Shown here one piece after another: positions 35,297-45,739 of a DNA stretch of 64,000 bases. The notes under the pieces are model-generated. The model made no database searches. It had not been told where the DNA came from and saw only the letters and a list, made by a program, of their open reading frames with translations. The first letter of the stretch is position 1. The number at the start of each line of letters is the position of its first letter. The stretch spans positions 1 to 64,000 of the forward strand of contig CAICTM010000107.1 in the NCBI GenBank assembly GCA_903772945.1, written 5' to 3'. Source of the stretch: Seminavis robusta (lineage: Eukaryota; Bacillariophyta; Bacillariophyceae; Naviculales; Naviculaceae). The translations under genes were made by a program, and so were the position numbers.

Positions 35297-36708
35297 CTAA
35301 ACTTGTCCTCTTGAAGACGCGGATGACTTGCTCTTGTTGGAATGTTGTCGTCGTCTTCTCCTCCGCGGCCTCGCCTTGGATTGCAAGGCATCCAGCTTTG
35401 CTTGAGCTTTGGCAATGATCTTTTGCGCTTGCACGGGCACACTGACGTCGTTGTCGCCATTGTGGTTGCCAGAGAAGAAACGATAAAAAGATGCAACAGA
35501 TCCGACCGATCCCACACTCGCGTCGTCCAAGTCATCTGTGACTTCATCTTGCAATGTTGCAGACTGCAGATCGTCGTCATCTGGCACAATCGCCATGACA
35601 TAACCCTTCGAATCATCCAGATTGACCAGGTAAATCATTCCCACGGCACGAAACACAACCCCAACCAAACTGCTCTGACTCGCTATTTGAATGGGCAAGG
35701 CGTGAACCAAAATGTGGAAGCCCACCCCGTTGATCAGAAAGCTCATGTAGAATCGAATCCAATGCTTCCATTCGGATGATTTCACCTTCAAGAACTTGGT
35801 TTCCGCATCGATCGTATCATACCATGTGTAGGTGGGTGATTGCTTGGTGGTGAGGAGCAATTGAATCCAATAGGCAGCGTTCTGTTCGCTTTGCCCAAAA
35901 TTTGACTTTGGGCCCAGCAGAAACACGCAAGCCTGGAATATTCCAAGGACATAAAATGCCCACGAGCCCAGTGTACCACCCACGGGACATCCAGAAGAGC
36001 CATCCAAGCAATAGTGTGTGTGTGTAGAAAACAAATCTATAAGCTATACAAGGAAAACAAGATGGTGAGACCGTGTCCATTCGTTGGTGAACGAACGCAA
36101 CAAGGCTTGAAGAGCAAATCGATCGTTCTTACCACAAATCCAATGAGGAGGACTTGTGTGGCAAAGACCATGCCGACAATGAAGGAATCGCGAGTCAAGT
36201 CTTCGTAGACATTGTGCGGCTGCAGGGTGGTTGTGAGTGGGTGCTTTCGAAGATCCGCTCGAAGAAACTTGCTTGTCACGACGAGATCATCAATGAAAAC
36301 GGCTTCTCGAAAGCACAGCAGCACTCGCAAGGGATCGCAAAAGCTTTCCACGGTAAAGACTCCCAGAATACCAAAGAAGGCTCCTGTATAGTTCAATTGA
36401 ATGCCAGCCAAAAAGAGGAATGATTGCGCCGCCATGCGGACGCAGGTGAAAAGAGCGCAATCATTTTCAATGTAAGCTGTGAGCCAGCATCGCAGTCGTA
36501 TGGTTCCTTTGGAATAGTCTTTGACTTTCAAGTTCTGATAAAGCACTCGTACTCGGCGAACCCATAGGACAAATGCTAGCAGCGAAAAGGCGCCGCCAAT
36601 GGAAAAGGTGATGAACGGATCGGGTGGAGGCCAGTTGTAGATGGAGTCCGTCTTGAACTCAACTTGGTCGTAGAGATCCTTTGCGCTCTCAGTGAAATTG
36701 AGATCCAT
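35297..36708 (-). CDS. Multi-pass membrane protein of unknown function
   Basis: Two exons on the minus strand: 36708-36133 and 36043-35297. The 89-bp intron begins GTAAGA and ends TATAG, phase 0 on both sides, giving 440 residues. Without splicing the frame would stop soon after residue 223. Hydrophobic segments suggest six or seven membrane spans: around residues 33-52, 88-105, 110-128, 172-198 (across the junction), 215-235, 280-300 and 310-328. Loops contain conserved-looking Trp/Cys (YIENDC, YCLDGSSGC). The C-terminal 110 residues are cytosol-like: an acidic DDDD stretch, then a helix rich in K/A/Q, and a strongly basic RPRRRRRRQ tail. I do not recognise the family. No retroelement features; the codon pattern looks like that of a normal host gene. 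Confidence 0.8.
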
Positions 36709-37579
36709 CTTTCAAGCTTCGCAGCCAGCACTAGAAATTGAAACTCAATGGGATGATCCTTTGTAGAAATGAGAGTTGAGTTGCTGCTGCGCTGCTCAGC
36801 CTTCCGAGTAAATGAGCTCAACAGCAACTTCACAATTTTTTCCATCATTGTGCGCACCTTTCTTGCGGGGAGTGCAGGTCCCGCGGTGCTCCCACCAAGA
36901 GCTTGGATCTTTCAGTCATGGATACTGTTTGTAGAAATCCACGCCACGCTACCGTACCGGTACCAAATACATGTACCGGAACTGTTCCAGAAACATTTCT
37001 CTGGTGCGATTCCTTCGTAATCGAACAACTGCATGGAAGCGGCCAAAGTTCAGTCCAGGAAAGCAGACAGTGGAACCGTTTTCCACTCTGCAGCAACACT
37101 ATGTACCGGTATGTGTTGCAGGTGCTGAAGTAGACAGAAAATTTGCTTTGTTCCCAGATTGACCACGTTCCCGTCTCGTCTCCTGATGTTGTCTCGGACA
37201 GGATGGACTAAGTTTCGTCTGCTGTTGCTATGCTATCTATTGGCTACCGGTAGCTGGCACCGTAGGATTCTTAGCTGCGTTACTTGTACATCATTGCATG
37301 TCGAACGGAAGGACGGAAGCCAACCACAAGAACTTGCTCGTGTATCTTGCTTGATCCCTTGCGTTCCAGGCTTTCCGAGCCAAAAAATATATTTATGCCG
37401 TCGCGGGAGGAGCATCCCCTGAACACAAAATCATTCTAAATTTTGACACGATTGCTTGTCACCGAACGGGCTTCTGTGCTCGTTTTAGCTGTACAACTTT
37501 GTCTCCTCGAGAAAGAAGAAGCCCTGCATCTGCATCTCCATCCGTACCGTATTGATCTCCTCAAGTGCACAAGAAGAAA
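36709..37579. promoter_or_regulatory. Divergent intergenic region between two membrane/secreted protein genes
   Basis: About 870 bp with no supported gene, upstream of both flanking genes. It is notable for clustered copies of TACCGTAC and TACCGGTA (about 36948-36975, 37105, 37245) and for an AT-rich AAAATATATTTATG stretch near 37385 that could serve as a TATA-like element for the plus-strand gene. Confidence 0.45.
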
Positions 37580-38605
37580 ATGATGTCACGGCTCCTTTTG
37601 TGTTGCATCCTTCTGATAGTCAGGTTGGGACGAGCTTTGCAAAATCCCTCCACCGTTGTGAAGGTTTCATCCTTTGCCGTGCCTCGAGCTCCGAGTGGTT
37701 TGTATTTTGATGACGGCGGCTCTAACTTGCTTTACATCTTGAGTGGCTCTCCAAGAAACGCCACGGGTGATCATCATCTCTATGTTTTCACAACGGAAGG
37801 TCAACAGCAGTGTCTCATTACAATTCCTCGAGCCGCAGGAGTGACTGGCGTCGATGGTTTTTACATCTCCCACAATGACACACAGGCTTACATTGTCGAC
37901 TCGCAAGGTCCCATTTGGGCCGGGGAAACTCGTTTGGGAGCTAGTGTCTATCAAGTCGATTGGACGGATCCTTGCGGTTGTGATTCGGGCACTTGTTCCC
38001 ATTCCGAGGTCACTTGGACTCCCTTTGGCAATCGTCAGTGGAGCTTTGTTACAGCCACCAATGCCAATGAAAAAAGTTCCAACGATGATGGGCACTTTCA
38101 CGGCAGTGGTATTGTGGTAATGGACAAGTCCTTCTTTGGTGTCCAGAGCGTTCATTCTGGTGACGACGCGGCGACCCCCAGCCATACAAGCAAGTCCCTG
38201 GTCAAGATGGACATGGCAACTTCCTCTAGAGTGGCTCGTTGGCCGCTGGATGGTTCCAACAAAGATATTCTGGGCCGAGATGATGTCGACCCAAGTCGAT
38301 TGACTTGTGGCCCAGATCGGTGTGTCACTTCTCTCGTCATTGCAGACAGAAACAACCACATCTACGAGATGGACTTGAGCAGTGGCAAGGCGACGAAGGA
38401 ATGGGATCTGAAGGAGATTGCTCTGGGCCCCAATGATGATGGCATCATTACAGCTCTTGCTTATGCCAGAACTACCGGTTACTATTACGTTGGCATCCAA
38501 AGCACATCCATGATTCACGTTGTGGATTTGCGAGACACAGTTGCAGGGGAAGCTGACCAGGACCGTGAAGGCAAAGGACCCGTGCTTGGCGTAGATACAA
38601 CTTGA
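37580..38605 (+). CDS. Secreted propeller-like protein of unknown function
   Basis: A 341-residue protein starting at the tandem ATGs at 37580; the frame is open a few codons further upstream only with a GTG. Residues 1-20 are a signal peptide (LLLCCILLIV core). The mature part has repeated short beta-strand-like blocks of the form GVDGFYIS, IVVMDKSFFGV, LVIADRNNHIYEMDLSSGKA and IITALAYARTTGYYYVGIQ. This is the rhythm of a beta-propeller (NHL/YWTD/SMP-30-like), though no blade motif is clean enough to name. A Cys-rich loop CGCDSGTC lies near residue 135. It is intronless, with N-glycosylation sequons near the N-terminus. Likely extracellular. Confidence 0.75.
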   Translation: MMSRLLLCCILLIVRLGRALQNPSTVVKVSSFAVPRAPSGLYFDDGGSNLLYILSGSPRNATGDHHLYVFTTEGQQQCLITIPRAAGVTGVDGFYISHNDTQAYIVDSQGPIWAGETRLGASVYQVDWTDPCGCDSGTCSHSEVTWTPFGNRQWSFVTATNANEKSSNDDGHFHGSGIVVMDKSFFGVQSVHSGDDAATPSHTSKSLVKMDMATSSRVARWPLDGSNKDILGRDDVDPSRLTCGPDRCVTSLVIADRNNHIYEMDLSSGKATKEWDLKEIALGPNDDGIITALAYARTTGYYYVGIQSTSMIHVVDLRDTVAGEADQDREGKGPVLGVDTT

Positions 38606-39263
38606 AAGCTCACAGAATAAGTACTACATACATGAAAAAGTCTGCTTCATGAGTTGGCAGCTCTGTGGCTGCTGTAAGTCTAGACTGCTAATACTCGGTC
38701 TCACCAGAGTAGCACAGGTTCTTGTTGCCATTGATAGGATTCCTGGCTCTTCAAATTCTCCATCTACATTTACGCAATCCAAAGAGGTTCGGTGCATGGG
38801 TACGATCGTTCCAAAATAACGTACAAGTTAGGGACCCATGGCCAAACACCATTTGCTCAAAGACGTACAGGGCCCTGTAGAGAGGAACAAAGATTACCAA
38901 ACACCTGCCCATAATGAGGATGTCGTTCCGTACCTAGCTAGCTGCAGCTGTCGATTGTGGGACATAAGATCACGATTTAGCGGCTCTCCGTGCTCTATGC
39001 CAAACAGCCGAATGTCTTTTCTCGTGTACGCAATTGCATACTAAAGACTCGCAGTCTGATCGATCTACCGTACGCAAATTGCATTGCAGTTGTCGCCAGG
39101 GCGAAGTCCTGTTCTTCACAGTTACAGCCACGAGATTATTTTAAACGTTAGGTATTCACGGCATTTCAATGCCAGTGCTAGATCCTCCTCTTCTACAAGG
39201 GCAGCGCAAGGCTTACTCGGCAAATTAGTTGCTTTCAAAAGTTGTCGCTGAGACGGAGAGAGG
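38606..39263. other. Intergenic region between convergent genes
   Basis: Both flanking genes end here. I see no gene, RNA or clear repeat in this stretch; short open frames have no protein-like features. Confidence 0.6.
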
Positions 39264-40700
39264 TTACGGCAAGTCGCCGCGGGAGACATTGCCACTACCA
39301 CCCTCAGATCCACATGTGTCAAATTGGGACTCTCCATTGTTGCATCCGTCCTCGCAAGTGGAACACCCTGGTAGTACATCCCCAACACCAGCCAATGTAA
39401 TAGACCAGGAAGGCTCTTCATATCTTCTGTAGACCACACTTAACTCATCACTCTTGGACTCCACAGATACAGTGCCTTCATCAGCTGTGTGACAGTAGCT
39501 GTCATAGTTTGTATTTATTGTTGCTGTTCCCATAAGGGCGATGGTGACTGAGTCTCCTTCAGGGACAGTGATATTTCTGATGCCAACACCCTCAAAAGAG
39601 TCAATTCCAGGACAGAACACCCCCTTAGAGCCACCACACAGGGATACTCTTTCTACCTGCACACAGATTGGTTGTGCCCCCCATTCCCAATCTCCACGAT
39701 TGTTGCAAACTCCAAAGGGCCAATACAGCCGAAGATCCATGGGAATGTCATATTCAGTGGGAACCGGACCGATCATTTGAATATTTGCCAATGGGGTAGA
39801 GATGGAACCATCCATGCTCCGACACTCCATGCTGATGGAGGGGTATGTTGAACCGCTTGTGATGACACTGAAGGGACCGTTTTGAAGAGAGGAGATCACA
39901 TCTTGTGAAATAATGTCAATAGTTTTGGTATGTTCAAGGACAGTTGTGTTGGAAGAGTTGCTGGGAAGAGTAGTATTGTGTGTCTCTTCTGGGTATAGGG
40001 TGACGTCCGTCCCCTTGGCGGCAGCACAAGTGTCAAATTCAGACCCACCCGGTTCACAGTCATCTATGCAGGTGTTGCATTCCGGGAGTTCCATTCCAAC
40101 ATCTGCAAGCGTAACTGTCCAGGCTGGTTCAGTGTATCTTGGGTAGATGGCATCTAATTCATTGATTGATGATTTTACAGACACACCATTTCCAACTGCT
40201 GTATGGCAATAGCTGTCATAGTTCAAACTGACTGTGGCTGTCCCCATCAGGGAAACTGTCACAGAATCTCCATCTGGAACCATGATATTCCGTACACCAA
40301 CACTGCCAAAAGAGTCAATGCCTGAACAGAAAACACCCTTGGAGTTACCACAAAGGGATACTCTTTCCACCTGTACACAAAGGGGTTGTGCCCCCCATTC
40401 CCACTCGCCACCAGAGTTGCAAACCCCAAAGGAACCAATCTCTGTTGGCAGGTCATCCTCTGTAGGCACGGCTCTTATCTCTAGATCTGCGACTGCGGAT
40501 GTTGAGCCATCCTGACTTCTGCATTCCATGGTAATGGTTGGATAACTGGTGCCACTTGTGAAGACACTAAATGGGCCATTTTGAAGACCTGAGGTGACTT
40601 CCCGAGAGACTATCTCAATCTCTTTGCCATCAGCTTTGGCTGACGAAATTGCAAGAGCGGATCCCATGAACATGGCCGCTTTCAAGCCTCGTTTCTGCAT
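39264..40700 (-). CDS. Secreted protein with two tandem Cys-rich domains
   Basis: A 478-residue intronless protein with a signal peptide at about 1-22. The rest consists of two copies of one domain of about 200 residues (about 27-225 and 262-455), joined by a Thr/Asn-rich linker with N-glycosylation sequons. In each copy the order is SREVTS/SQDVIS, LQNGPFSV, MECRSxDGS, FGVCN, EWEWGAQPxCVQVERVSLCG, KGVFCxGIDSF, G-D-S-V-T-x-x-L-M-G-T-A-T, NYDSYCHTA, TLAxVG, then CNTCxDxC. Eight or more Cys are conserved between the copies, implying disulphide bonds. By-eye identity is over 50%, so the duplication is fairly recent or strongly conserved. No family recognised. Probably extracellular. Confidence 0.88.
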   Translation of the reverse strand: MQKRGLKAAMFMGSALAISSAKADGKEIEIVSREVTSGLQNGPFSVFTSGTSYPTITMECRSQDGSTSAVADLEIRAVPTEDDLPTEIGSFGVCNSGGEWEWGAQPLCVQVERVSLCGNSKGVFCSGIDSFGSVGVRNIMVPDGDSVTVSLMGTATVSLNYDSYCHTAVGNGVSVKSSINELDAIYPRYTEPAWTVTLADVGMELPECNTCIDDCEPGGSEFDTCAAAKGTDVTLYPEETHNTTLPSNSSNTTVLEHTKTIDIISQDVISSLQNGPFSVITSGSTYPSISMECRSMDGSISTPLANIQMIGPVPTEYDIPMDLRLYWPFGVCNNRGDWEWGAQPICVQVERVSLCGGSKGVFCPGIDSFEGVGIRNITVPEGDSVTIALMGTATINTNYDSYCHTADEGTVSVESKSDELSVVYRRYEEPSWSITLAGVGDVLPGCSTCEDGCNNGESQFDTCGSEGGSGNVSRGDLP

Positions 40701-41330
40701 GTTTATTAGAGTCTATTCGAATTGTAGCGCCGCCTTGGAATGGCTTTTTGTTTGGATTGCCGATGAATGAGAGAAAAGCTCTGGGCTACAGCTGAGGGAC
40801 ACGGTCCGAAGCCCGCCACAGGTCTGAGAACGCCACAGTCAGACAGGTCTGAGAACGCCACAGGTCCGAGAAGGCAACTCGGAAGAAGTTGACATGGAAG
40901 CGAACCCCAAAGAAATCGGGATGGGCTGACTCAGCTCCTGGAAGTCGGGAAAGCGGCGAAGGCACCGACAGAGGGATACCCAGAACCTGTCTCTGAGTCG
41001 CCTAGTTGGTGATGCGCCAATGTTGCCAGGTGAGCTGGGCGTGGCGCTAATATTGGGAATGATCTCCATGGTGGCTCATTGGCTGGCTGGGAGGGGTCCC
41101 AGTCTGTCAGCCTTTCAGGGATGCTCCCTTGTTCTTTTGTGCCCTTTTCCAGAAACTCTTCATTCCATGTCTTGGAAGGATGTCTTTTGTGGTGTTTAGC
41201 CGGCAGAGAAATGGCACAGCTCACACCGGCAACTGAGCATCAGGGGATCTCCGTCCCAAGCTTGCATGTACATGTTCACCTCGTTCCAGGCCAAACTCAA
41301 TCTCTTGTCATCCAACAACTGCCTGGATCT
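40701..41330. other. Promoter flank and minor repeats
   Basis: The upstream region of the minus-strand gene contains a short tandem repeat at about 40805-40870: CAGGTCTGAGAACGCCACAG and variants, three copies. The remainder, up to the retroelement fragment, holds nothing I can support. Confidence 0.5.
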
Positions 41331-41334
41331 TAAC

Positions 41335-42320
41335 CTATCCTCTAACTCCATCTTGTAGCATCCTGCACACCAATCTCCCCCGCAGCGACCAAAGCTGGAC
41401 CACGTAGTTCGCGCAAACTACTAGTACTTCAAAGCCAGGCTTGACGGGCCTCCTGCGTCCTGGACCTTGCCGAAACTGCTCAAGCTTTTCCAAAGGATGG
41501 CTCCTCCTTGGACACCCAAGGCAGCGTCTGATCATACGCAGTGATGCCGGGTAAGTTGAGGCGAACACGGTGCCAGCAAAAGATGTTTGCTAGGGTCGTA
41601 CCTGTCTCCGCCAACCACCTCGTCGAGCACCATCATACCGGTACCCTGACAGGCCTGGTAAGGATTCGATGTGAAACCCATAGCCGTCCGGCCCCATGCA
41701 TCACGACTCTCGATCTGCTTCAGTCCATCGTCCATTCCTTCCAAAGGTAAGTCGGTGTTCTGTTTTTTCAGCCTTGACCACCTTATTCTTTCACGCCCTT
41801 CTCGCAGTTGCTTCCGCGTCAGGCTCTTCTTCGTTCTGCCTTACCGCTCTCGAGCCTCATCTTCCTCTCGTCTTCCAAGTCATCGTCGCACTACTCATCA
41901 CAACCCTTCGTCGTCTGACTCTCCCTTGGCATCAACCCCGGTGTGTCATCAGTGGAGTCTTGCTGGTCCATCTCTTCCTGATCTATCCCCAGTCTCCGCT
42001 GTGGGGCCGCCTCGACCACAATGGGAAGGAAAGGCTCGACCTGTCCCATACGTACAGAGACACACAACCGTGACCAAAGATTCCACTGGTGCCACCTTGG
42101 TGCTCCCAGTGCACTTCCACCAGACTGATGTGCTGCCTAGATAATCCCAGCGCTTCCAATCTCTTTGGGTGCAAATTGATACTCCATCGGTTTTGTTTGG
42201 CTAGAAACTCCAAGGGTGCTCCAATCCAGGTCTCCCCCGACAACAAGCTCGGCAAGATGAGCTCCGTGGAGAACACGAATGTCAGCTTTCCGTGGCAAAC
42301 CGTGGCAAATGCCACGGAAA
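41335..42320 (-). mobile_element. Deleted second copy of the YR-type retroelement
   Basis: Read on the minus strand, 42315-41985 matches the pre-RT region at 28.9-29.4 kb (SGETWIGAP, FLAKQNRWS, EALGLSRQH). About 41744-41600 matches the RT near 30.2 kb (WGRTAMGFTSNPYQACQG, VLDEVVGGD). At 41568-41335 the reading LEKLEQFRQGPG matches the post-RNase H linker near 31.87 kb. Thus the part between the RT start and the linker, including the FVDD box and all of RNase H, is deleted. The acidic stretch between pre-RT region and RT is present, but no PTS array is inserted there. Confidence 0.7.
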
Positions 42321-42389
42321 GTGGGCCTTTGCATGCTATGCGATCAAATGTGCTTCAAGCGTGGCGGTGCTCTTGCAAAGGGCATCTTC

Positions 42390-45370
42390 AATAGTCGTTT
42401 CCGCTGTAGGCGTCGGCGGGAACCAAAGGTGGCTCCTTGTTGCAGTCGGTGATCAGCATGTCATTGGCGGAGCCAAAGATGACGAGCTCAATGGAGACGA
42501 TTGTCGTCTTTCCGCGGTCGTTTCCATCAAAATTGGGCCCTTGCACGTTGTCGGTGAGGGCTCGAGAGATTAATTTTTGTGGAGTCGTATTCGGACATGT
42601 TGCAGGCAACGTTGACGAATAATGGTGGCTCCTCCGAGGGGTCAACGAGTGGCCATTTGTTGTTGTATGGACCAAAGAGACGTTGCTGGAGCTATGCGAG
42701 AACGGTTTGTTGTGTTGCTGGTTGGTCAACGGTGACTTGTAGATGTCGAAAATGATGAGGAGTCCTTGAGATGTCCATTGTTGGAGTAATGCACGAGGAG
42801 TTTAGAGCAGGTGGATTATCTAGCTAGGAAAGCCAGCAAGGGCCAGGCTAAACAAAGAAGAGTCCAAATTCAGGCCTAGGCTTCAGTGGGATCAGGGGCA
42901 AGAAACTGAGGACCAATCCCCACTATGAAGAGAGCATTGGCATGGATGAGGCCAGTATTGTTGTTGACAGGATCGGAAATCGTATACCCGCGTAGGCGTC
43001 AGACTTGGCCGGAAGAGTGACTTTGGCGCAGGAAATGCTGCAGCTGTTTGTGGGAATGGTTCTGTCGGATAGGGCTTGTCAGAAGCTCCCCTTGTTCGTA
43101 CAGCGTCTTCAAATGTGTTGACAAACTCTGCAGTGGATGACATGCATGAACCAAACACATCGACGACAAGCGAGATCTGAGCGTACCACTCCACTGCCTG
43201 CCCGTGATGTTAAAAAAATAAGGGGAGGCCCGCGGAGAGACGTCGTCGTGACGAGTGCATAGTTGGGCTTTTGCATATTGTTGTCGAAGAACTAAGCTGG
43301 TTTCGTGTAGACATTGTTGAATACTGAGATGGGTTCCGTTGAGGCATCGTCCGAAACAACGGCCCAAAGTGGCTCGCATGCTTCAAAATTGGGCTCTTCG
43401 GAGAAGGTAGTTGTTGTTCTGCTACCGTCAGAACATTGAAGGGGGAGGAGCGGCACCTATGTGGATGAGGTCTGAATTTCAAAAATCTTGACTGTTGTAG
43501 TGAGCTCGCCATCATTGTTGTTCTTGTTGATTGATTATGTTGGAATGAGGAGAGAGGAGGTTTCCGTCCGATATTAAGCGTCGTCTAAATGGCTTGTCGT
43601 TCATCGGCGCGGCAGCATATGGCCGGAATTGTCGTCATTGCGAGTGATGGTCATGTGTCATTGTAGCCACGGGTCGTGCCAAAGACGGGTTGTCCAGCTG
43701 CAAAGGCCGCTCCTATTCCATAATGGACCACTGGCGAAAGACTAGATACAATGAGAGCGTCAGGAGGATCTTCCCCCGTAGTCTAGGATGTCGGACGCCA
43801 TTCCGCTGTAGTGAATCGAATCATTCGGCCCCACTTCAACGTACGGTACCAACCCACTTTGAACATGACATGAAAGCATGCATACTTCTTATAAATGGTT
43901 GATCGTAAGGAAGGCTGGAAGGGTATAATGCCTTCATTGTTTCCTGTTGCACCCGTGTCATCGTTCTTCTCCCAGCTGGCTGGGAGCATTCCAAACTGCG
44001 GTGCATGTGCATGTACTGTCGCAATGACATGAGCTACAAGAACCATCGGAGAAGGTGTTGGCAAATGTTCATAATGAGTGACTTCCAGTAGCCAGGACGC
44101 AAACTGTTCTGAACGGGTGGTGGGCTCAATTGCCCCATGGCCACGTGCGAGAACGGTTTATCGTGTTGCCCGTTGTGGTTGGCCAAAGGTGACTTGTTGT
44201 GGATGTCGGAAAATGTTGCGGAGTCCGTGATGTGCATCGTTGGAGTAATAGGACTATGCTTCACAATTGGGCTCTCAGGGGAAGGCTTGTCGTAGGCTTT
44301 CGTGGTTTCTTACTCTGGCGACCATCGTCTGTTGTTGCTGAGACAACGAGTTTCGTTGAAGTAGTAGTGACGCACCAACGTGGATAAGGTCGGAATCAAT
44401 ATATTCTTGAATGTCAGCAGGGAGAGTTCTCGACTGCAGAACTGCGCTCCACAGAGTCTGCCAAATCTCGTCGACGACGATTCTTGCTCGCAATACCATA
44501 ACTACCACGAAGGCGATGATATTCAGGACTACGTCGGCTGTCAAAGCGGCGAGGGGCAGAAGGAAGGACACGAAGAATGCCCCACCCACCCACCGCAATG
44601 CCATGCGCCGTCTGAGCTCGACGTCCCGTTCCCAGAAATCCAACGACTTCCACCACCCACCGCAACAACCTGTAGTGAGCTCGACGTCATTGTTGTTCTT
44701 GTTGATTAGTTCGATCTTCAGCGTCGAAGATTTGTCACCCAATGACTTGTCAATCATCGGCGTGGCAGCATGGATGAGGCCGGAATTGTGATGGATTTGT
44801 CGTGTGTTCCATCATCGTAGCCACTGTTCATGCCAAAGACGGGTATTGAAACTGCCAAGGTCGCTCGTATTCCATCATGGAAACTAGCGATGGCATAGAT
44901 ACCACGAGAGCATCAGGAGGATCTTCCCCGTCGTCCAGAATGTCGGACGCCATTCGGCTCTGGTTGTCATTCGGTCCCGACCACTTCATTTGGTCGCCCC
45001 CACCACAAACTACGGCGTGCCAACCAGCCTTGCTTGCACATGAAATGAAATCATGCGTACTTTGGTCGTAAGGAAGGCTTGAAAGGAATCGAATCATGCC
45101 TTCATTGTTTCCTGCTGCACCCGTGACATCGTTCTTCTCCCAGCTAGCTCGCATTCCAGACTGCGGTGCCTGTGTTGTCGCAATGACTTGGGCTACCAGA
45201 ACCTTGGTGTTGTCAAATGTTATGAGATGTGACTGCTTTCTAGCAGCAGGCAAACTGCATCGGCGTACCGCTTGAGTGGTTCGCAAACTGTACCGTACCG
45301 ACGTACGGGCTTGCGTGGGGTTGTTGGCTCTGCTTGATTCGATTTGTGATGAGATAGTTTTATGCACCAC
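42390..45370 (-). pseudogene. Three decayed tandem copies of an unknown gene
   Basis: The minus strand holds three related units, roughly 45370-44275, 44264-43500 and 43500-42390. Copies 1 and 2 share VLVAQVIAT/VLVAHVIAT, SWEKNDxTGAxGNNEG, GEDPPDALVVS/GEDPPDALIVS and, near their ends, MLPRR and NKNNND. Copies 2 and 3 share NGQHDKPFSH/NQQHNKPFSH and an upstream P-T-M-H/P-T-M-D-like start. Only copy 1 keeps long frames: 44828-45370, then 44275-44757, which includes a transmembrane-like FFVSFLLPLAALTADVVLNIIAFVVVMVL stretch (positions about 44480-44570). Frameshifts and stops in copies 2 and 3 are numerous. I recognise no family. Copy 1 might still be expressed if the two frames are joined by an intron, which I could not place. 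Confidence 0.55.
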
Positions 45371-45739
45371 CCAAATCTAAAGCATTCCAAATGCTCTTGA
45401 CCATCCATCCAATCAACTGTGAGGCTGTGGCTGTAATGCGTGTTGTTCAGAGATATCCAACCAATGAATCCAGCTATGAGAGAATCGAATCGAATCGTTG
45501 CCATGGCGCCATATTGGGTAGTTACGTCTTTGGCCAGTAGATTCTTGCTGCGTGACTTTCATAGCTTTCCCCAAAGGCAACGCCAAAAAATCGTTTGGCG
45601 GGAAGGCTTTGACGGTCTCATGATATACACCCAAACAAAGTTTGCAGAGAGAAACCAATACGCACTCAACCCGCCACGTTCACTCCAAATGCTCCATGGC
45701 CCGCTTGTCTGTTTGTCATGACTGACTGGCTGACCAGAG

